From assembly GCF_023078275.1 (NCBI RefSeq), contig NC_062991.1:2666001-2730000 (forward strand): DNA of 64,000 nucleotides, given 5' to 3'. Shown piece after piece: positions 21,040 through 31,310 of this stretch. Numbering within the stretch: the first letter of the stretch is position 1; every line of letters starts with the position of its first letter. Source of the DNA: Leguminivora glycinivorella (taxonomy: Eukaryota; Arthropoda; Insecta; Lepidoptera; Tortricidae). The notes under the pieces were generated by a model. The model had not been told where the DNA came from and ran no database searches. It saw nothing but the letters and a program-made list of their open reading frames with translations. The position numbers and the translations under genes are program-made.

Positions 21040-21297
21040 TCGTCATTAACAAACTAAAATGGAGTTGGACGGGACATGTTGCTAGGCAGAGTGATGGTAG
21101 ATGGACTAAAATGGCCGCTCACAGATGTAAGCGCTTGGCACCCGTTAGCTCGTTGGGTGGACGACATCCGGAAAATTGCGGGTCACAACAGGGATGAGAC
21201 TAGCTCAGGCTCAGGACCGGGACAAGTGGCGTACTAGAAGAGAGGCCTATGCAGCAGTTGGCGATAAAGGGCTGGTATGATGATGATGAATATTATA
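21040..21297 (+). pseudogene. LINE ORF2 C-terminal fragment with a GATGATGAT tail
   Basis: The sequence encodes, with frame breaks, KLKWSWTGHVARQSDGRWTK, then RWVDDIRKIAGHN and DRDKWRTR, ending in a TATGATGATGATGAA tail. This is a common insect LINE terminus. The homologous piece at 47622-47882 keeps a longer middle. Confidence 0.8.
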
Positions 21298-21396
21298 CCT
21301 ATGTAGAAAGTCATTATCGCGCCCAAGCAGTTATTTATCAAAGGAATCGGTATATGATGAACTCATGCTAGTGTTACTTGTGTATGCTGCAATCTG

Positions 21397-21577
21397 CAAT
21401 GTGTTTCCCTTGCGCTATGATGTGGGGTTCTTCAAGAAGCAGGTATTTAGGGTTCTCAAAGGTCGGCAATGCATAAGTGGCTCCCCTGATGTTGCTTATG
21501 TCTATGGGCGGCGATGACTGCTTACCATCAGGCGGCTCGTCTGCTCGTTTGCTGCCTATTTCATAAAAAAAAAAAAT
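21397..21577 (+). pseudogene. LINE ORF2 C-terminal fragment
   Basis: It encodes YDVGFFKKQVFRVLKGRQ and GRR* and has the 3' UTR phrase CTTACCATCAGGCGGCTCGT, then an A run. Same broad family as 13562 and 56816. Confidence 0.8.
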
Positions 21578-22689
21578 TTGGAATGAAAAAAAGCTTTTGA
21601 TAAATGTTTTGTTTGATAAAAAAAGATTTTAAACATTTTAAATATCATATATTACTAGTATATTAATTAGGCTAATCTAAATACGTCCAAAAAGAGCGAT
21701 TTTCATTTCAGAAATTTATTTCGAGCCACCATGAAATATTTCCTACTTTGCGCAGTCCCAGGAGGTGTGCAAAATGTTTTCCTCTTTTTCAGTTTTTTGC
21801 TTGTAGCTCGAAAATATGCATCCCGAATTGGAATCTAGCATAACAACTACATCACTTAAGAGGGCATTCAACGAAAACGTCGTAATAATGTAAAATTGAT
21901 AGTTTTAGTCGGCAAAATGCTACACTTTCCGTCATCTAAAAGACTTATTAAGTTCAGGATTCGATTAGGACATCTTCTTAACTTACATGTTGTGAGACTG
22001 GATTTTTAAAAACTAACTCACTTAATAAATTATGATTTTGTTTCTGGTGCATGTTTAGGAAAACCCGCGAAAAGTGCTGACTTAGTCCGTCTAATTTGTA
22101 AAATTTGGATAGTTTTGAATGCTTCAAGTGGTAAATTTGTATTATGTATATCCTGTACTACAATCATCTGAGACTACTTCTTTGTTATAAGGCTTTAGAA
22201 TAGAGTAAATGAGGATATGATGAATCCAATTTGTTTCAGAAATCACCTCAGAATAAGTGTCAATTTCTTCGAAAACTTACGTGTTTTTGAAGTAGTTTTA
22301 ATATAAAAATAATCTGCAACGCTTACTCAAACAGATTTTATGCAAAAGTTTTCTATTAATTGCAATTTAATATTTTTGACGATTTTTTAAAAATGCCTCC
22401 TTATTACCGGTTACGCGCGCTTGCGATGTCAGTACCGCGGCAGAGCTTGTAGAGGCAGGACGTATGTTAGTCCGCTCCGCACGCGGCTCGACGATCGCGA
22501 AGTTATTTTGTCATTGTGTGCGGCACCCGCCGTGTCCAAAACCGCACTTGTGTGCGTGTTTGGCTGTACTGTTGCATGTATACTGCGACCGAAAACTTTG
22601 ATCCTTGGGTTGACGACTTTGGTAACTAACTAATTAACTTGACTAATATTTTTAGTAAGTATTATTTATTATTGAATATCATTTGAGGT
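21578..22689. other. Unassigned stretch with a GC-rich patch at 22400-22600
   Basis: No supported gene. 22400-22600 is clearly more GC-rich than its surroundings and has several CpG sites; a promoter is possible but nothing recognisable follows it. Confidence 0.35.
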
Positions 22690-23460
22690 TACTGACTCGT
22701 CTCAACAAAATCTTTGACAATAGATGGTACTCAGGATCTGATGATGAAGTCAGATGGTAGTCATGAGTTCTCATCAACCAGGTCTTGAAACCATTTCGTG
22801 TTTGGGCTCGTTTGATTCGCCTCAACAAGATCTTTGACAAGAGGTGATGGTACCCAGGATCTGATGATGAAGCCGGAAGGTAGTCATGAGTTCTCATCAA
22901 CCAGGTCTTGAAACCATTTCGTGTTTGGGCTCGTTTGATTTGCCTCAACAAGATCTTTGACAAGAGGTGATGGTACCCAGGATCTGATGATGAAGCCGGA
23001 AGGTAGTCATGAGTTCTCATCAACCAGGTCTTGAAACCATTTCGTGTTTGGGCTCGTTTGGTTCGTCTCAACAAGATCTTTGACAAGAGATGGTACCCAG
23101 GATCTGATGATGAAGCTGGAAGGTAGTCAAGAGAATTCATCAACCAGGTCTTGAAACCACTCCGTGTTTGGGCTCGTTTGGTTCGTCTCAACAAGATCTT
23201 TGACAAGAGATGGTACCCAGGATCTGATGGTGAAGCCGGAAGGTAGTCAAGAGTATTCAACAACCAGGTCTTGAAACTCTTCTGTGTTTGGGCTCGTTTG
23301 ATTCGTCTCAACAAGATCTTTGACAAGAGATGGTACCCAGGATCTGATGATGAAGCTGGAAGGTAGTCAAGAGTATTCCACGACCAGGTCTTGAAACCAC
23401 TTCGTGTTTGGGTTCGTTTGATTCGTCTCAACAAGATCTTTGACAAGAGATGGTAATCAC
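22690..23460. repeat. 120/123-bp minisatellite, about 6.5 units, open on the minus strand
   Basis: The marker CTCAACAA(G/A)A recurs at 22701, 22821, 22944, 23067, 23187, 23307 and 23427. Spacing is 120 or 123 bp, so insertions are in threes and the minus-strand frame stays open for about 255 codons (22679-23446). Each unit would encode about 40 residues with SKILLRR, GFKTW and DYLPASSSDPGYH. No ATG opens the frame and no domain is recognised, so translation is doubtful. Diverged monomers of the same family lie at 20366 and 33307. Confidence 0.8.
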
Positions 23461-23610
23461 TCTTTTATACTCTGGCGCATCCACTGTCTCAGTGTGTCAA
23501 CAGTCAACTAAAGCAGGTAGGCGTAGCGTAGAGTTGTATTTCCTTACAAAAAACCAATACATAGATGTGGACCTTCCTGTGCTCCATGCAATTATAACAA
23601 CATAATATTT

Positions 23611-24212
23611 AAAAACCGGCCGAGAGCGTGTCGGGTCACGCTCAGTGCCTACACTGAGCGTGGCCCGACACGCTCTCGGCCGGATTTTAAAGCCGCGTTG
23701 GTAAATAGCCGCTCGGCTCTTCCGTAGCTTTCCATATTTTTCAAAAACTACAGAACCTATCAAGTTCAAAACAGTTTTCCTAGAAAGTTTATAAAGTTCT
23801 ACTTTTGTGATTTTTAAATATTTTTTTAATATATGGTTAAAAAGTTAGAGGGGGGGGACACTTTTTTTTTCTTTAGGAGCGATTATTCGCGAAAATATTA
23901 ATATTATCAAAAAACGATTTCAGTAATTCATTTTTAAATACCTATCCAACAATAAATCATACGTTAGGGTTGAAATGAAAAAAAAAATCACTCCCTACTT
24001 TATGTGTAGGGGGGTACCCTAATAAAACATTTTTTCCGCTTTTTATTTTTGCACTTTGTCGGCGTGACTGATATACATATTGGTACCAAATTTCAGCTCT
24101 CTAGTTCTAACGGTCACTGAGATTATCCGCGGACGGACGGACGGACGGAGGGACAGACAGACAGACATGGCGAAACTATAAGGGTTCCTAGTTGACTACG
24201 AAACCCTAAAAA
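23611..24212 (+). mobile_element. Repeat A, copy 2, with a head-to-head duplicated start
   Basis: The first ~40 bp (AAAAACCGGCCGAGAGCGTG...) are followed at 23650-23693 by their inverted copy, making a palindrome, before the normal body resumes. The (GACG)n run and terminal hairpin are present (24126-24212). Confidence 0.8.
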
Positions 24213-24228
24213 CACATTTTAAATATTA

Positions 24229-24276
24229 AACTTATATTGACCGGGATATAGACCGTGAATATAAGTCTAATGAAAA
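24229..24276. repeat. Half of the family-E hairpin
   Basis: AACTTATATTGACCGGGATA and TAGACCGTGA match one arm of the complete element at 28069-28213. The core and other arm are missing. Confidence 0.6.
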
Positions 24277-24363
24277 TAACTGTGAATCATTCAAAACTCT
24301 TACATTTTAAATATAAAAAAAAACTACTTAAAATTAAAGAAAACCGATCTTAGTTCCATTATA

Positions 24364-24850
24364 TACAGAGTGGGGCCTGTAACAAAGGCGAAGAATTGAA
24401 CTGTAGGCTATTCTCCTTATACTGATCAACATTTATTCAGTGACTTTTAAAAATTATGAAGTCTTTAAATTTTTAATTTTTCATACAAAATAAATATTAG
24501 CTTCAATGTACGCCATTATTGTTGTCATTGACGTTGTCTGTCACACTTTAGACTTAACAGAATTCGCAATACATTACCTCTTAGAAAAAACTTTCAAGGG
24601 TGATAAAAATCAAAATACAAGTTATTTTTAAAAGTCGCCGAACAAATGTTGATCAGTATAAGTGCGTTTTCACATTATCCGATCCGATATCGGATGTCGG
24701 ACCGATATCCCATACATTACAGGCGCCATCTTGGATTTTTTCTATTGAAATGCTTCCGACATCCGATATCGGATCGGATAGTGTGAAAACGGCTTAAGGA
24801 GAATAGCCTAGAGTTCAATTCTTCGCCTTTGTTACAGGCCCCACTCTGTA
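24364..24850. mobile_element. ~490-bp TIR element interrupted by another MITE
   Basis: The ends TACAGAGTGGGGCCTGTAAC and their complement bound it, with arms of at least 55 bp. The right arm is split by the 132-bp MITE at 24663-24794. Confidence 0.85.
24663..24794. mobile_element. 132-bp nested MITE
   Basis: The inverted arms contain CGTTTTCACATTATCCGATC and ATCGGATGTCGGA. It is flanked by TAAG on both sides (24659-24662, 24795-24798), and the flanking arm of the host element reads through once it is removed. Confidence 0.85.
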
Positions 24851-24861
24851 TATGTACCTAG

Positions 24862-25072
24862 AAAACATCATCATCTTCCTTGCGTTATCCCGGCATTTGC
24901 CACGGCTCATGGGAGCCAGCGGTCCACTTTGACAACTAATCCCAAGATTTGGCGTAGGCACTAGTTTTTACGAAAGCGACTGCCATCTGACCTTTCAACC
25001 CAAAGGGTAAACTAGACCTTATTGGAATAAGTCCGGTTTCCTCACGATGTTTTCCTTCACCGAAAAGAACCT
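24862..25072 (-). mobile_element. tRNA-derived SINE, family T, copy 3 (head missing)
   Basis: It matches the body of 17842-18170 (TTTGCCACGGCTCATG, CAAGATTTGGCGTAGGCAC, TTTCCTCACGATGTTTTCC) and stops before the tRNA-like part. Confidence 0.7.
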
Positions 25073-25123
25073 AGAAAACATATCATATACAAAATAAAAT
25101 AAAACTAAGAAAACGGATTATAT

Positions 25124-25198
25124 TCATTATACGCGATATAATCTGATTCCATAAATTTATTTCATGAGTAACTATCGCGGTGACAGAAGACAATATTA
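25124..25198. repeat. Family-D arm
   Basis: CATTATACGCGATATAATC and TTTCATGAGTAACTATCGC match the hairpin at 43953. Confidence 0.6.
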
Positions 25199-25482
25199 TA
25201 TACACAATTTATTATATTATAAAAGTTTTTTAATTTATTTCTTCCAAGGCTACACACGTTTTAATAAAAAAAACTGTGATAAGTTTAATAATTAAACTAA
25301 AAGGTCAAGTATTTATGCACAAAATCATGTATGCAAATATGTAATATATATGGTGGAGTTTTTACGCAAGTATCAATAATGGTTAGTCCGCAACGCCACT
25401 GACGGCGTGGCGGTACCGACCATGAATGCTATCCCTTTCGCTCTAGCCGCACGTAAGGTTGGTTCGAAGAGGATCGCACGCT

Positions 25483-25605
25483 ATGTCTGTACCGCAGGCT
25501 ACAATCGTTATGCTTCTGGTTATAGTGTGCGTCTGCACACAGGCGCACGCCAGCGCCGCCGGCGTCGAAATGCGAGCAAGCAGATTTTTTGAAAGCGCTC
25601 TTAAC
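25483..25605 (+). pseudogene. Possible first exon of a secreted protein, cut by a MITE
   Basis: From the ATG at 25483 the frame reads MSVPQATIVMLLVIVCVCTQ and then AHASAAGVEMRASRFFESAL. That is a short N-region, a strong hydrophobic core and small residues suiting signal-peptidase cleavage near AHA/SAA. At 25606 the 230-bp MITE V begins in frame, and a stop follows at about 25678. The region is GC-rich compared with its surroundings. I do not recognise the protein, and a hydrophobic run can arise by chance. If real, the exon has been broken by the insertion or its splice donor lies past it. Confidence 0.3.
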
Positions 25606-25835
25606 CACATCTCGGACACTGGCGATCAAATATATGAAAGAGGCGCGTTCCTAGCACACATTCTAAGCTCGTGTAGGTGAACGCGTACCATGCTTCTATG
25701 AGTGAGATATGACAGGTTGACGGTTCGCGTTTTTGACAGGCGGTAACTGTGAGGTAACCGAGAGGGGGTGGGCGGCGCTATCAGCGGGGAGCGGGAGTGG
25801 CCATACTGTACGATAGTACTATTTATTATACTGTG
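25606..25835. mobile_element. MITE V, copy 1 (230 bp)
   Basis: Its ends are CACATCTCGGACACTGG and TATTATACTGTG. The length matches the copy at 52271-52500. The flanks TCTTAAC and ACTTAAC agree in 6 of 7 bases, consistent with a 7-bp duplication. Confidence 0.8.
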
Positions 25836-25856
25836 ACTTAACCTTACCTACCTATA

Positions 25857-26027
25857 GCCCTAGTTCAGACACAGCGGAAACCGCGCGGATGCAAACCGCG
25901 GATACGTTCATACTACACCCGCGCGGTGTAGTGTGAACGGTCTAGTACTATGCTATTAAAATAAGATCCGCGCGGTTGATCCGCGCGGTTTGCATCCGCG
26001 CGGTTTCCGCTGTGTCTGAACTAGGGC
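25857..26027. mobile_element. 171-bp GC-rich palindromic MITE
   Basis: It runs from GCCCTAGTTCAGACACAGCG to its complement, with arms including GAAACCGCGCGGATGCAAA. A partial second copy starts near 26219. Confidence 0.85.
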
Positions 26028-26067
26028 ATAAAACACTGGAAAACGTCCGATCGGAAGCCTTTAATAG

Positions 26068-26185
26068 TAGCCGAATGGCATTTCTGCGACGCCTAACGCC
26101 GCAGAAATGCAGTATGGCTCTGTCGCGCCAATACGCAAGAGCGATTGATTGCATTTCTGTAGTGTTATGCGTCGCAGAAATGCGG
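26068..26185. mobile_element. Family-X MITE, copy 4
   Basis: It starts GTAGCCGAATGGCATTTCTG and has ATGGCTCTGTCGCGCCAATA and a terminal GTCGCAGAAATGC in inverted relation. The right end is degenerate. Confidence 0.65.
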
Positions 26186-26218
26186 GTGATCCTAGGGTCG
26201 ACCCCAACGGCATTTAGT

Positions 26219-26332
26219 GCTAGTTCAGACACAGCGGAAACCGCGCGGATGCAAACTGCGCGGATCAACGATCTTTTTTCTTCACACTACAACCGCGCGG
26301 TGTAGTGTGAACGGTCTAGTACTATGCTATTA
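26219..26332. mobile_element. Partial copy of the 171-bp MITE
   Basis: GCTAGTTCAGACACAGCGG and TGTAGTGTGAACGGTCTAG match 25857-26000; the right arm is missing. Confidence 0.7.
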
Positions 26333-26726
26333 AGACGCTGACAACACCCAATGACCTTGACGCTAGCGTACACTGTCTATTCGCATGGGAGTAAGTGAGA
26401 GCGCGATGTCACTAAAATAGGGCGGCTAGGTGCGATAAGTACGGAAAAATATTAAAATAAAATAGAAAGACGCATTATTTGTGCAATATGTTTCGTTAGT
26501 GTTTTAGATATGTATATTTTTGTTATTGTAATTTGAATTAAATACAACTAAGTAACAATTAAACGACATCCGTTTAATGACGCGGTTTTTGCATCCGCGC
26601 GATTTCGTTTGTATCGAGTACGGCTATGTTCGAACCATAGATTTAACATAAATTATTAAAAACTAATATTGTGGAATCACATTTTTTGGGTGTTGTACTA
26701 AATTGAACCTTTGCATCACCATAGAG
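26333..26726. other. Unassigned stretch
   Basis: No gene or repeat was recognised. Confidence 0.4.
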
Positions 26727-27218
26727 AATTATTAAACTAGGTGGAATGATCGTATCAGAACCTTATCAGCGAAAATGGTCAGACTACAAAAAGGTCCACA
26801 TGAGAGGGCATTGTTTGGGCTGGTGTCCCTCTCGCACGTGTGGCCAGTGTTAATGAGGTTACCATAGTAGTAGTATTTTTATCTGTATATTACCTGGCTT
26901 TATGACTTCTTATATTATTTTAGTGTTATATTCAAACTAGGGTTTCGATATATTTCAAAGAATTGGAAAATAATTGTAATGTAATTATTTTGATGCCAAT
27001 AAATCAAAGGTTTGTATAATTAAAAAATATGTTCAAATGGGTATTAGTAGATTTGGTAGTAACTTTGAAAATTGACTGGCATCCCCAATGTATGACAGTG
27101 ATGACGTCACTGAATAATTTTGACATTGTCAGTAAGTGCGAGAGGGACACCAGCCCAAACAATGACCTCTCATGTGGACACACTTTTTGACCTAACTACA
27201 CAATCTAGTTTAATAATT
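26727..27218. mobile_element. 492-bp TIR element with arms near 110 bp
   Basis: The ends AATTATTAAACTAG and CTAGTTTAATAATT are exact complements. The arms also share CATTGTTTGGGCTGGTGTCC and its complement. The AT-rich middle has no ORF. Confidence 0.85.
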
Positions 27219-27678
27219 CTAAATCTTATGGTCCGAACTAGCTTATTTGTGTGATGACCTAAGACTTAAAGTGAAAGTGTCTCTATTTTTATCAATCTTA
27301 TTTTTTTTACCGTTTTCCTCAAACCCACAGCTTCAAAAGTTCTATGACAGAGCTCCTTTTAAAAAGACACACAAAAGGAGGATTGGACGCTTTAAACAGA
27401 TGGGAAACTTTCAAGGACCTCCGGAGTTCGAGTAGCCGACAGTTGGCGAAGTTTTACGAAGTGTCCCGAAGTTTCGGGAAAAAAGTCGATAGCTTGAGAA
27501 AATGGGAGTGAATGGCACTTTGGACTGGGGTTGAATTCAACTTTCAAGTCGTAATGATGTGACATTGCTATGATGACCAGTTAGGTGAGAAAAAATGGAC
27601 AAGATTTAGTAAACGGGTTAATTTTGGTACTTACCATATTGAATTCAAGATTTTTCATACGTATCTATTAGTAAACTT
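27219..27678. other. Unassigned stretch
   Basis: The short plus-strand frame at 27247-27435 has a hydrophobic start but no recognised domain; I do not call it a gene. Confidence 0.35.
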
Positions 27679-27998
27679 GACGACCGGTCTGGCTCAGTCG
27701 GTAGTGACCCTGCCTGCTGAGCCGCGGTCCTGGGTTCGAATCCCGATAAGGGCATTTATTTGTGTGATGAGCACAGATATTTGTTCCTGAGTCATGGATG
27801 TTTCATTAGAACAATCACTGTACAATTATGTTTTTATTAATAAATTATTTGTATTTGTATTTTGTATTTGTTTTCTATGTATATAAGTATGTATTTATCT
27901 ATTTAAGTATGTATATCGTCGCTTAGCATCCATAGGTACTACAAGCTTTGCTTGGTTTGGGGCTAAGTTTATCTGTGTAAGGTGTCCCCAATATTTCA
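27679..27998 (+). mobile_element. tRNA-derived SINE, family S, copy 3
   Basis: It starts GACGACCGGTCTGGCTCAGT, has the B box GGTTCGAATCC, and ends at GTGTCCCCAATATTT. A TTTGTATTTGTATT run in the middle (about 27805-27870) is extra compared with 17100-17358. Confidence 0.85.
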
Positions 27999-28068
27999 CT
28001 TACCATCAGGTGTCATCGAAGTCAAACGTCTACCTATTCAAACTTAAAAAAAAACAAAAACTTACGTA

Positions 28069-28213
28069 AGACTTATATTGACCGGGATATAGACCGTGAT
28101 TACCTTTTTGATTTTTGTCGAGCTCCCGATATTTCAACGCAGTTGTATGGTATGCATCATGATCACGGAAAATCAAAAAGGTAATCACGGTCTATATCCC
28201 GGTCAATATAAGC
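28069..28213. mobile_element. Family-E hairpin MITE (~145 bp)
   Basis: The arms are ACTTATATTGACCGGGATAT and complement, continuing through ACCGTGATTACC. The loop, read on the minus strand, has CCGTGATCATGATGC and GTTGAAATATCGGG, a diverged form of the core described in the findings. Confidence 0.85.
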
Positions 28214-28317
28214 CTAATGAAAATTAAACTTATGTACTTTGTAGCTATGGGACATAATAAAAACGTCTTAGGGAAAACTACAGCCATTCAATAGTATTTA
28301 CTTATCTCACTAACCCA

Positions 28318-29022
28318 ACCACAAAATTAAAATTTTGAAAAAACCCCCGGCCGCGACATAGTTGACCGATTTTCACGAAACATGGCTAAGAACACGCCCG
28401 ACAAACTCAGCTTTCAGAAAAAAAAACCGGCCAAGAGCGTGTCGGGCCACGCTCAGTGTAGGGTTCCGTAGTTTTCCGTATTTTTCTCAAAAATTACTGA
28501 ACCTATCAAGTTCAAAACAATTTTCCTAGAAAGTCTTTATAAAGTTCTACTTTTGTGATTTTTTTCATATTTTTTAAACATATGGTTCAAAAGTTAGAGG
28601 GGGGGGACGCACTTTTTTTCCTTTAGGAGCGATTATTTCCGAAAATATTAATATTATCAAAAAACGATCTGAGTAAACCCTTATTCATTTTTAAATACCT
28701 ATCCAACAATATATCACATGTTGGGGTTGGAATGAAAAAAAATATCAGCCCCCACTTTACATGTAGGGGGGGTACCCTAATAAAACATTTTTTCTATTTT
28801 TTATTTTTGCACTTTGTTGGCGTGATTGATATACATATTGGTACCAAATTTCAGTTTTCTAGTGCTAACGGTTACTGAGATTATCCGCGCACGGACGGAC
28901 GGACGGACGGACGGACAGACAGACATGGCGAAACTATAAGGGTTCCTAGTTGACTAAGGAACCCTAAAAAACTAAATCTAAATCGGTTCATCCGTTCGGG
29001 AGCAACGATGCCACAGACAGAC

Positions 29023-29053
<31 letters not shown>

Positions 29054-29098
29054 CGTCAAACTTATAACACCCCTTCGTTTTTGCGTCGGGGGTTAAAA
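28318..29098 (+). mobile_element. Repeat B, copy 3, split by repeat A
   Basis: It begins near ACAAAATTAAAATTTTG, is interrupted at 28424-28970, resumes with AACTAAATCTAAATCGG and (CAGA)n, and ends in the hairpin CCCCTTCGTTTTTGCGTCGG followed by GGTTAAAAA. Confidence 0.85.
28424..28970 (+). mobile_element. Repeat A, copy 3, nested in repeat B
   Basis: Full length: AAAAACCGGCCAAGAGCGTG at the start, (GACG)n near 28890, terminal hairpin ending in AACCCTAAAAA. It sits in the A-rich junction of the B copy. Confidence 0.85.
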
Positions 29099-29150
29099 AT
29101 GGGCCCTTTAAGAGTTTGTGCATTGTGAAAGGAGGTAGAAAAGTGTGTAG

Positions 29151-29702
29151 GGATTTTGCGAATCAATTACTTACAATCAATTATCTTGTCAAAAAAGCGC
29201 AGGCCGTTTTTCGAGACATGCGTCGCTTAATGACATAATCCGTCGGTCCCTTGCAACCATCAATGTGCCTGCTCTCCTTGAGCCGACTGGCATAATCAGA
29301 GATGATGGCAAGAGGCCTGATGGAGTGTCCTTGGTCCCTTGGAGTATGGGACGAATGTTAGTGTGGGATGCTACCTGCGTAGACACATTGGCACCGTCTC
29401 ACCTCCAACGGACCAAGATAAAAGCGGGCGCAGCGGCAGAAAGTGCCGAAATTTTGAAACGTAATAAATACAAAAGTCTTGGCAAATACCTTTTTGTACC
29501 CTTTGGTGTAGAAACTCTAGGTCCATGGGGCCCCAGCGCGAACAAGTTGTTCACAGAAATCGCGAAGCGTCTGGTTGAGGTAACTGGTGACCGAAGAGCT
29601 GGCGACTTCCTCGCACAACGTATCAGCATTGCGATACAGCGAGGAAATGTCGCCAGTATCCTTGGTACAATGCCTCAAGGGCCTATTTTAGACATTAGCT
29701 AG
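29151..29702 (+). pseudogene. C-terminal fragment of a reverse-transcriptase-type protein with a PD-(D/E)XK-like motif
   Basis: The frame is open from 29151 (just after a stop) to 29702, 183 codons. It contains SAGRFSRHASLNDIIRRSL, then KRPDGVSLVPWSMGRMLVWD, then ATCVDTLAPSHL and PFGVETLGPWGPSA. From memory this is the conserved C-terminal region of reverse-transcriptase-bearing repetitive proteins found in many animals. The spacing RPD-15 residues-D recalls the R/KPD-X12-14-D/E motif of the restriction-like endonuclease of R2-type LINEs; that reading is an inference. No RT catalytic part is present in the window. The frame has no in-frame ATG near its start, so it is a 5'-truncated copy or a last exon. 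It is followed by AATAAA at 29755. Confidence 0.65.
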
Positions 29703-29754
29703 CTTTTAAGTTTAGTCTTAGTTTCTTATATAATTATGTAAATATGTTCATATA

Positions 29755-29760
29755 AATAAA
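29755..29760 (+). promoter_or_regulatory. Polyadenylation signal after the RT-like fragment
   Basis: AATAAA lies 53 bp past the stop codon, with an A-rich stretch soon after. Confidence 0.5.
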
Positions 29761-29850
29761 GAGATATTAAAAAATTACTGTTGTGGAATTCTGCATATTT
29801 TAATTTAATTGAAAATTATACCATAAACATAAAACCTTAATTAAAATCAC

Positions 29851-29896
29851 TTTTTAACCCCCGACGCAAAAACGACGGGGTGTTATAAGTTTGACG

Positions 29897-29939
<43 letters not shown>

Positions 29940-30135
29940 CCGTCTGTCTGTCTGTCTGTTTGTTTGTCTGTCTGTGTGTGTGTCTGTCTGTGGCATCGTA
30001 GCTCCCGAGCGGATGAACCGATTTTGATTTAGTTTTTTTTGTCTGAAAGCTGAGTTAGTCGGGAGTGTTCTTAGCCATGTTTCATGAAAATCGGTCTACT
30101 ATGTCGCGGTCGGGGGCTTTTTCAAAATTTTATTA
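29851..30135 (-). mobile_element. Repeat B, copy 4
   Basis: It begins with the hairpin end TTTTTAACCCCCGACGCAAA, then a long (TCTG)n run (29899-29995), then GTAGCTCCCGAGCGG and ACTATGTCGCGGTCGG. It is in opposite orientation to copy 3, so the two hairpin ends face the RT-like fragment. Confidence 0.85.
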
Positions 30136-30472
30136 AACTCTGACGTCGCGAAGTGCGTTTTATAATATTACTTCCCTAAGTAAGTAATTAGCCAAATTCA
30201 AGAAACAATATACAGTTAGTGTCATGAACTAAAAGAAAACAATGCGGAATAGCACCCCCAGTTTATTACTGACACAAACAAATACAAGATCGGAAAAGTT
30301 TTGTTTTGTGCCACAAGGAATTTAAGTTTTGCGGTGTTTTCTTATTTTTCCTGTTGATTTTTACTAGTAGAATGATATTTTATTAGTTTAGTTGTGTGAT
30401 TTTACTTATTCTTTTCGATTTAAATTGAGTTTTATCATGTTTTCGTGCGCTTGACGTGCGCGTGCGATTCTT
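30136..30472. other. Unassigned stretch
   Basis: No gene or repeat was recognised. Confidence 0.4.
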
Positions 30473-30605
30473 ATATTATTAAATTAAAACGGGACTTAAT
30501 CGCGTAAAACTTACGTTTATATTTAACCCGACGTTTCGGACGTCCGTGGTCACGTGTCTACCCGTAAGTTTTACGCGATTAAGTCCCGTTTTAATTTAAT
30601 AATAT
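30473..30605. mobile_element. 133-bp hairpin MITE, family C1
   Basis: The arms are ATATTATTAAATTAAAACGG and complement, continuing ACTTAATCGCGTAAAACTTACG. The loop on the minus strand is CGTGACCACGGACGTCC then GAAACGTCGGG, the shared core. Confidence 0.9.
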
Positions 30606-30660
30606 GAGTGAAGATCGTGTTAGTTTAAATCAGTATAATGCAATGATTCTTGTTTAGAAA

Positions 30661-30760
30661 CTATGGGACTTCTTCCTTATGATATCTTGGCATTTGGTAT
30701 AGACACTAGTTTTTCAAAAGTGACTGCCATCAGACTTTCCAAATCCGAGGACAAACGAGC
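30661..30760 (-). repeat. Diverged SINE-T fragment
   Basis: GACACTAGTTTTTCAAAAGTG and GACTGCCATC match the body of family T at 17842 and 24862. Confidence 0.5.
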
Positions 30761-30907
30761 AAAGACATGTTTCAGCCATATGGAAAGTTGGAGACCCATC
30801 ATCGGGCATGAGTGCCCTCGATGTGGCGGCTAGAACGTGAGTACATCCGTACATTTAAATATGTCTCACGATAGTCTATCGTCTTCAAAAATACAATCAA
30901 TTACTCA

Positions 30908-31055
30908 GTTTTCAGACAAAAAAAAACTAAATCCAAATCGGTTCATCCGTTCGGGAGCTACGATGCCACAGACAGACAGATAGACAGACAGACACACACA
31001 CAGACAGACACGTCAAACTTATAACACCCCGTCGTTTTTGCGTCGGGGGTTAAAA
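30908..31055 (+). mobile_element. Repeat B, copy 5 (short)
   Basis: Its start, ACAAAAAAAAACTAAATCC, is the same junction seen in copy 3. It has (CAGA)n and the hairpin end CCCCGTCGTTTTTGCGTCGG. Confidence 0.8.
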
Positions 31056-31310
31056 CCAGATCTTCTACTAGTGTTTAATATTGTTCTATGTCACAACAAT
31101 ACATAAATTGTGACTTAAACTGTTCAACCAATACTAAATAGCCGAGCAACAGACTCGATCGAATATACAGCAATAGGCTGCCCTTTGCAAGCCAACGATA
31201 TGTAGAAATACTGCAAATGGGTTGCAATAAAAAGAGAATAGAGCTTACGAGACTGTATCCAGGCGTGCCTTGTTTAGTCTAGGTCTGATGCGAACTTTTA
31301 TTTACGACAA

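Noticed and set aside
22421..22633. 70-codon GC-rich plus frame as a gene
   Set aside because: Codon pattern and protein are not recognisable; the GC-rich patch is noted only as unassigned.
22690..23460. CRISPR-like regular array
   Set aside because: Repeats are 120-123 bp and contiguous, with no unique spacers; the sequence is eukaryotic.
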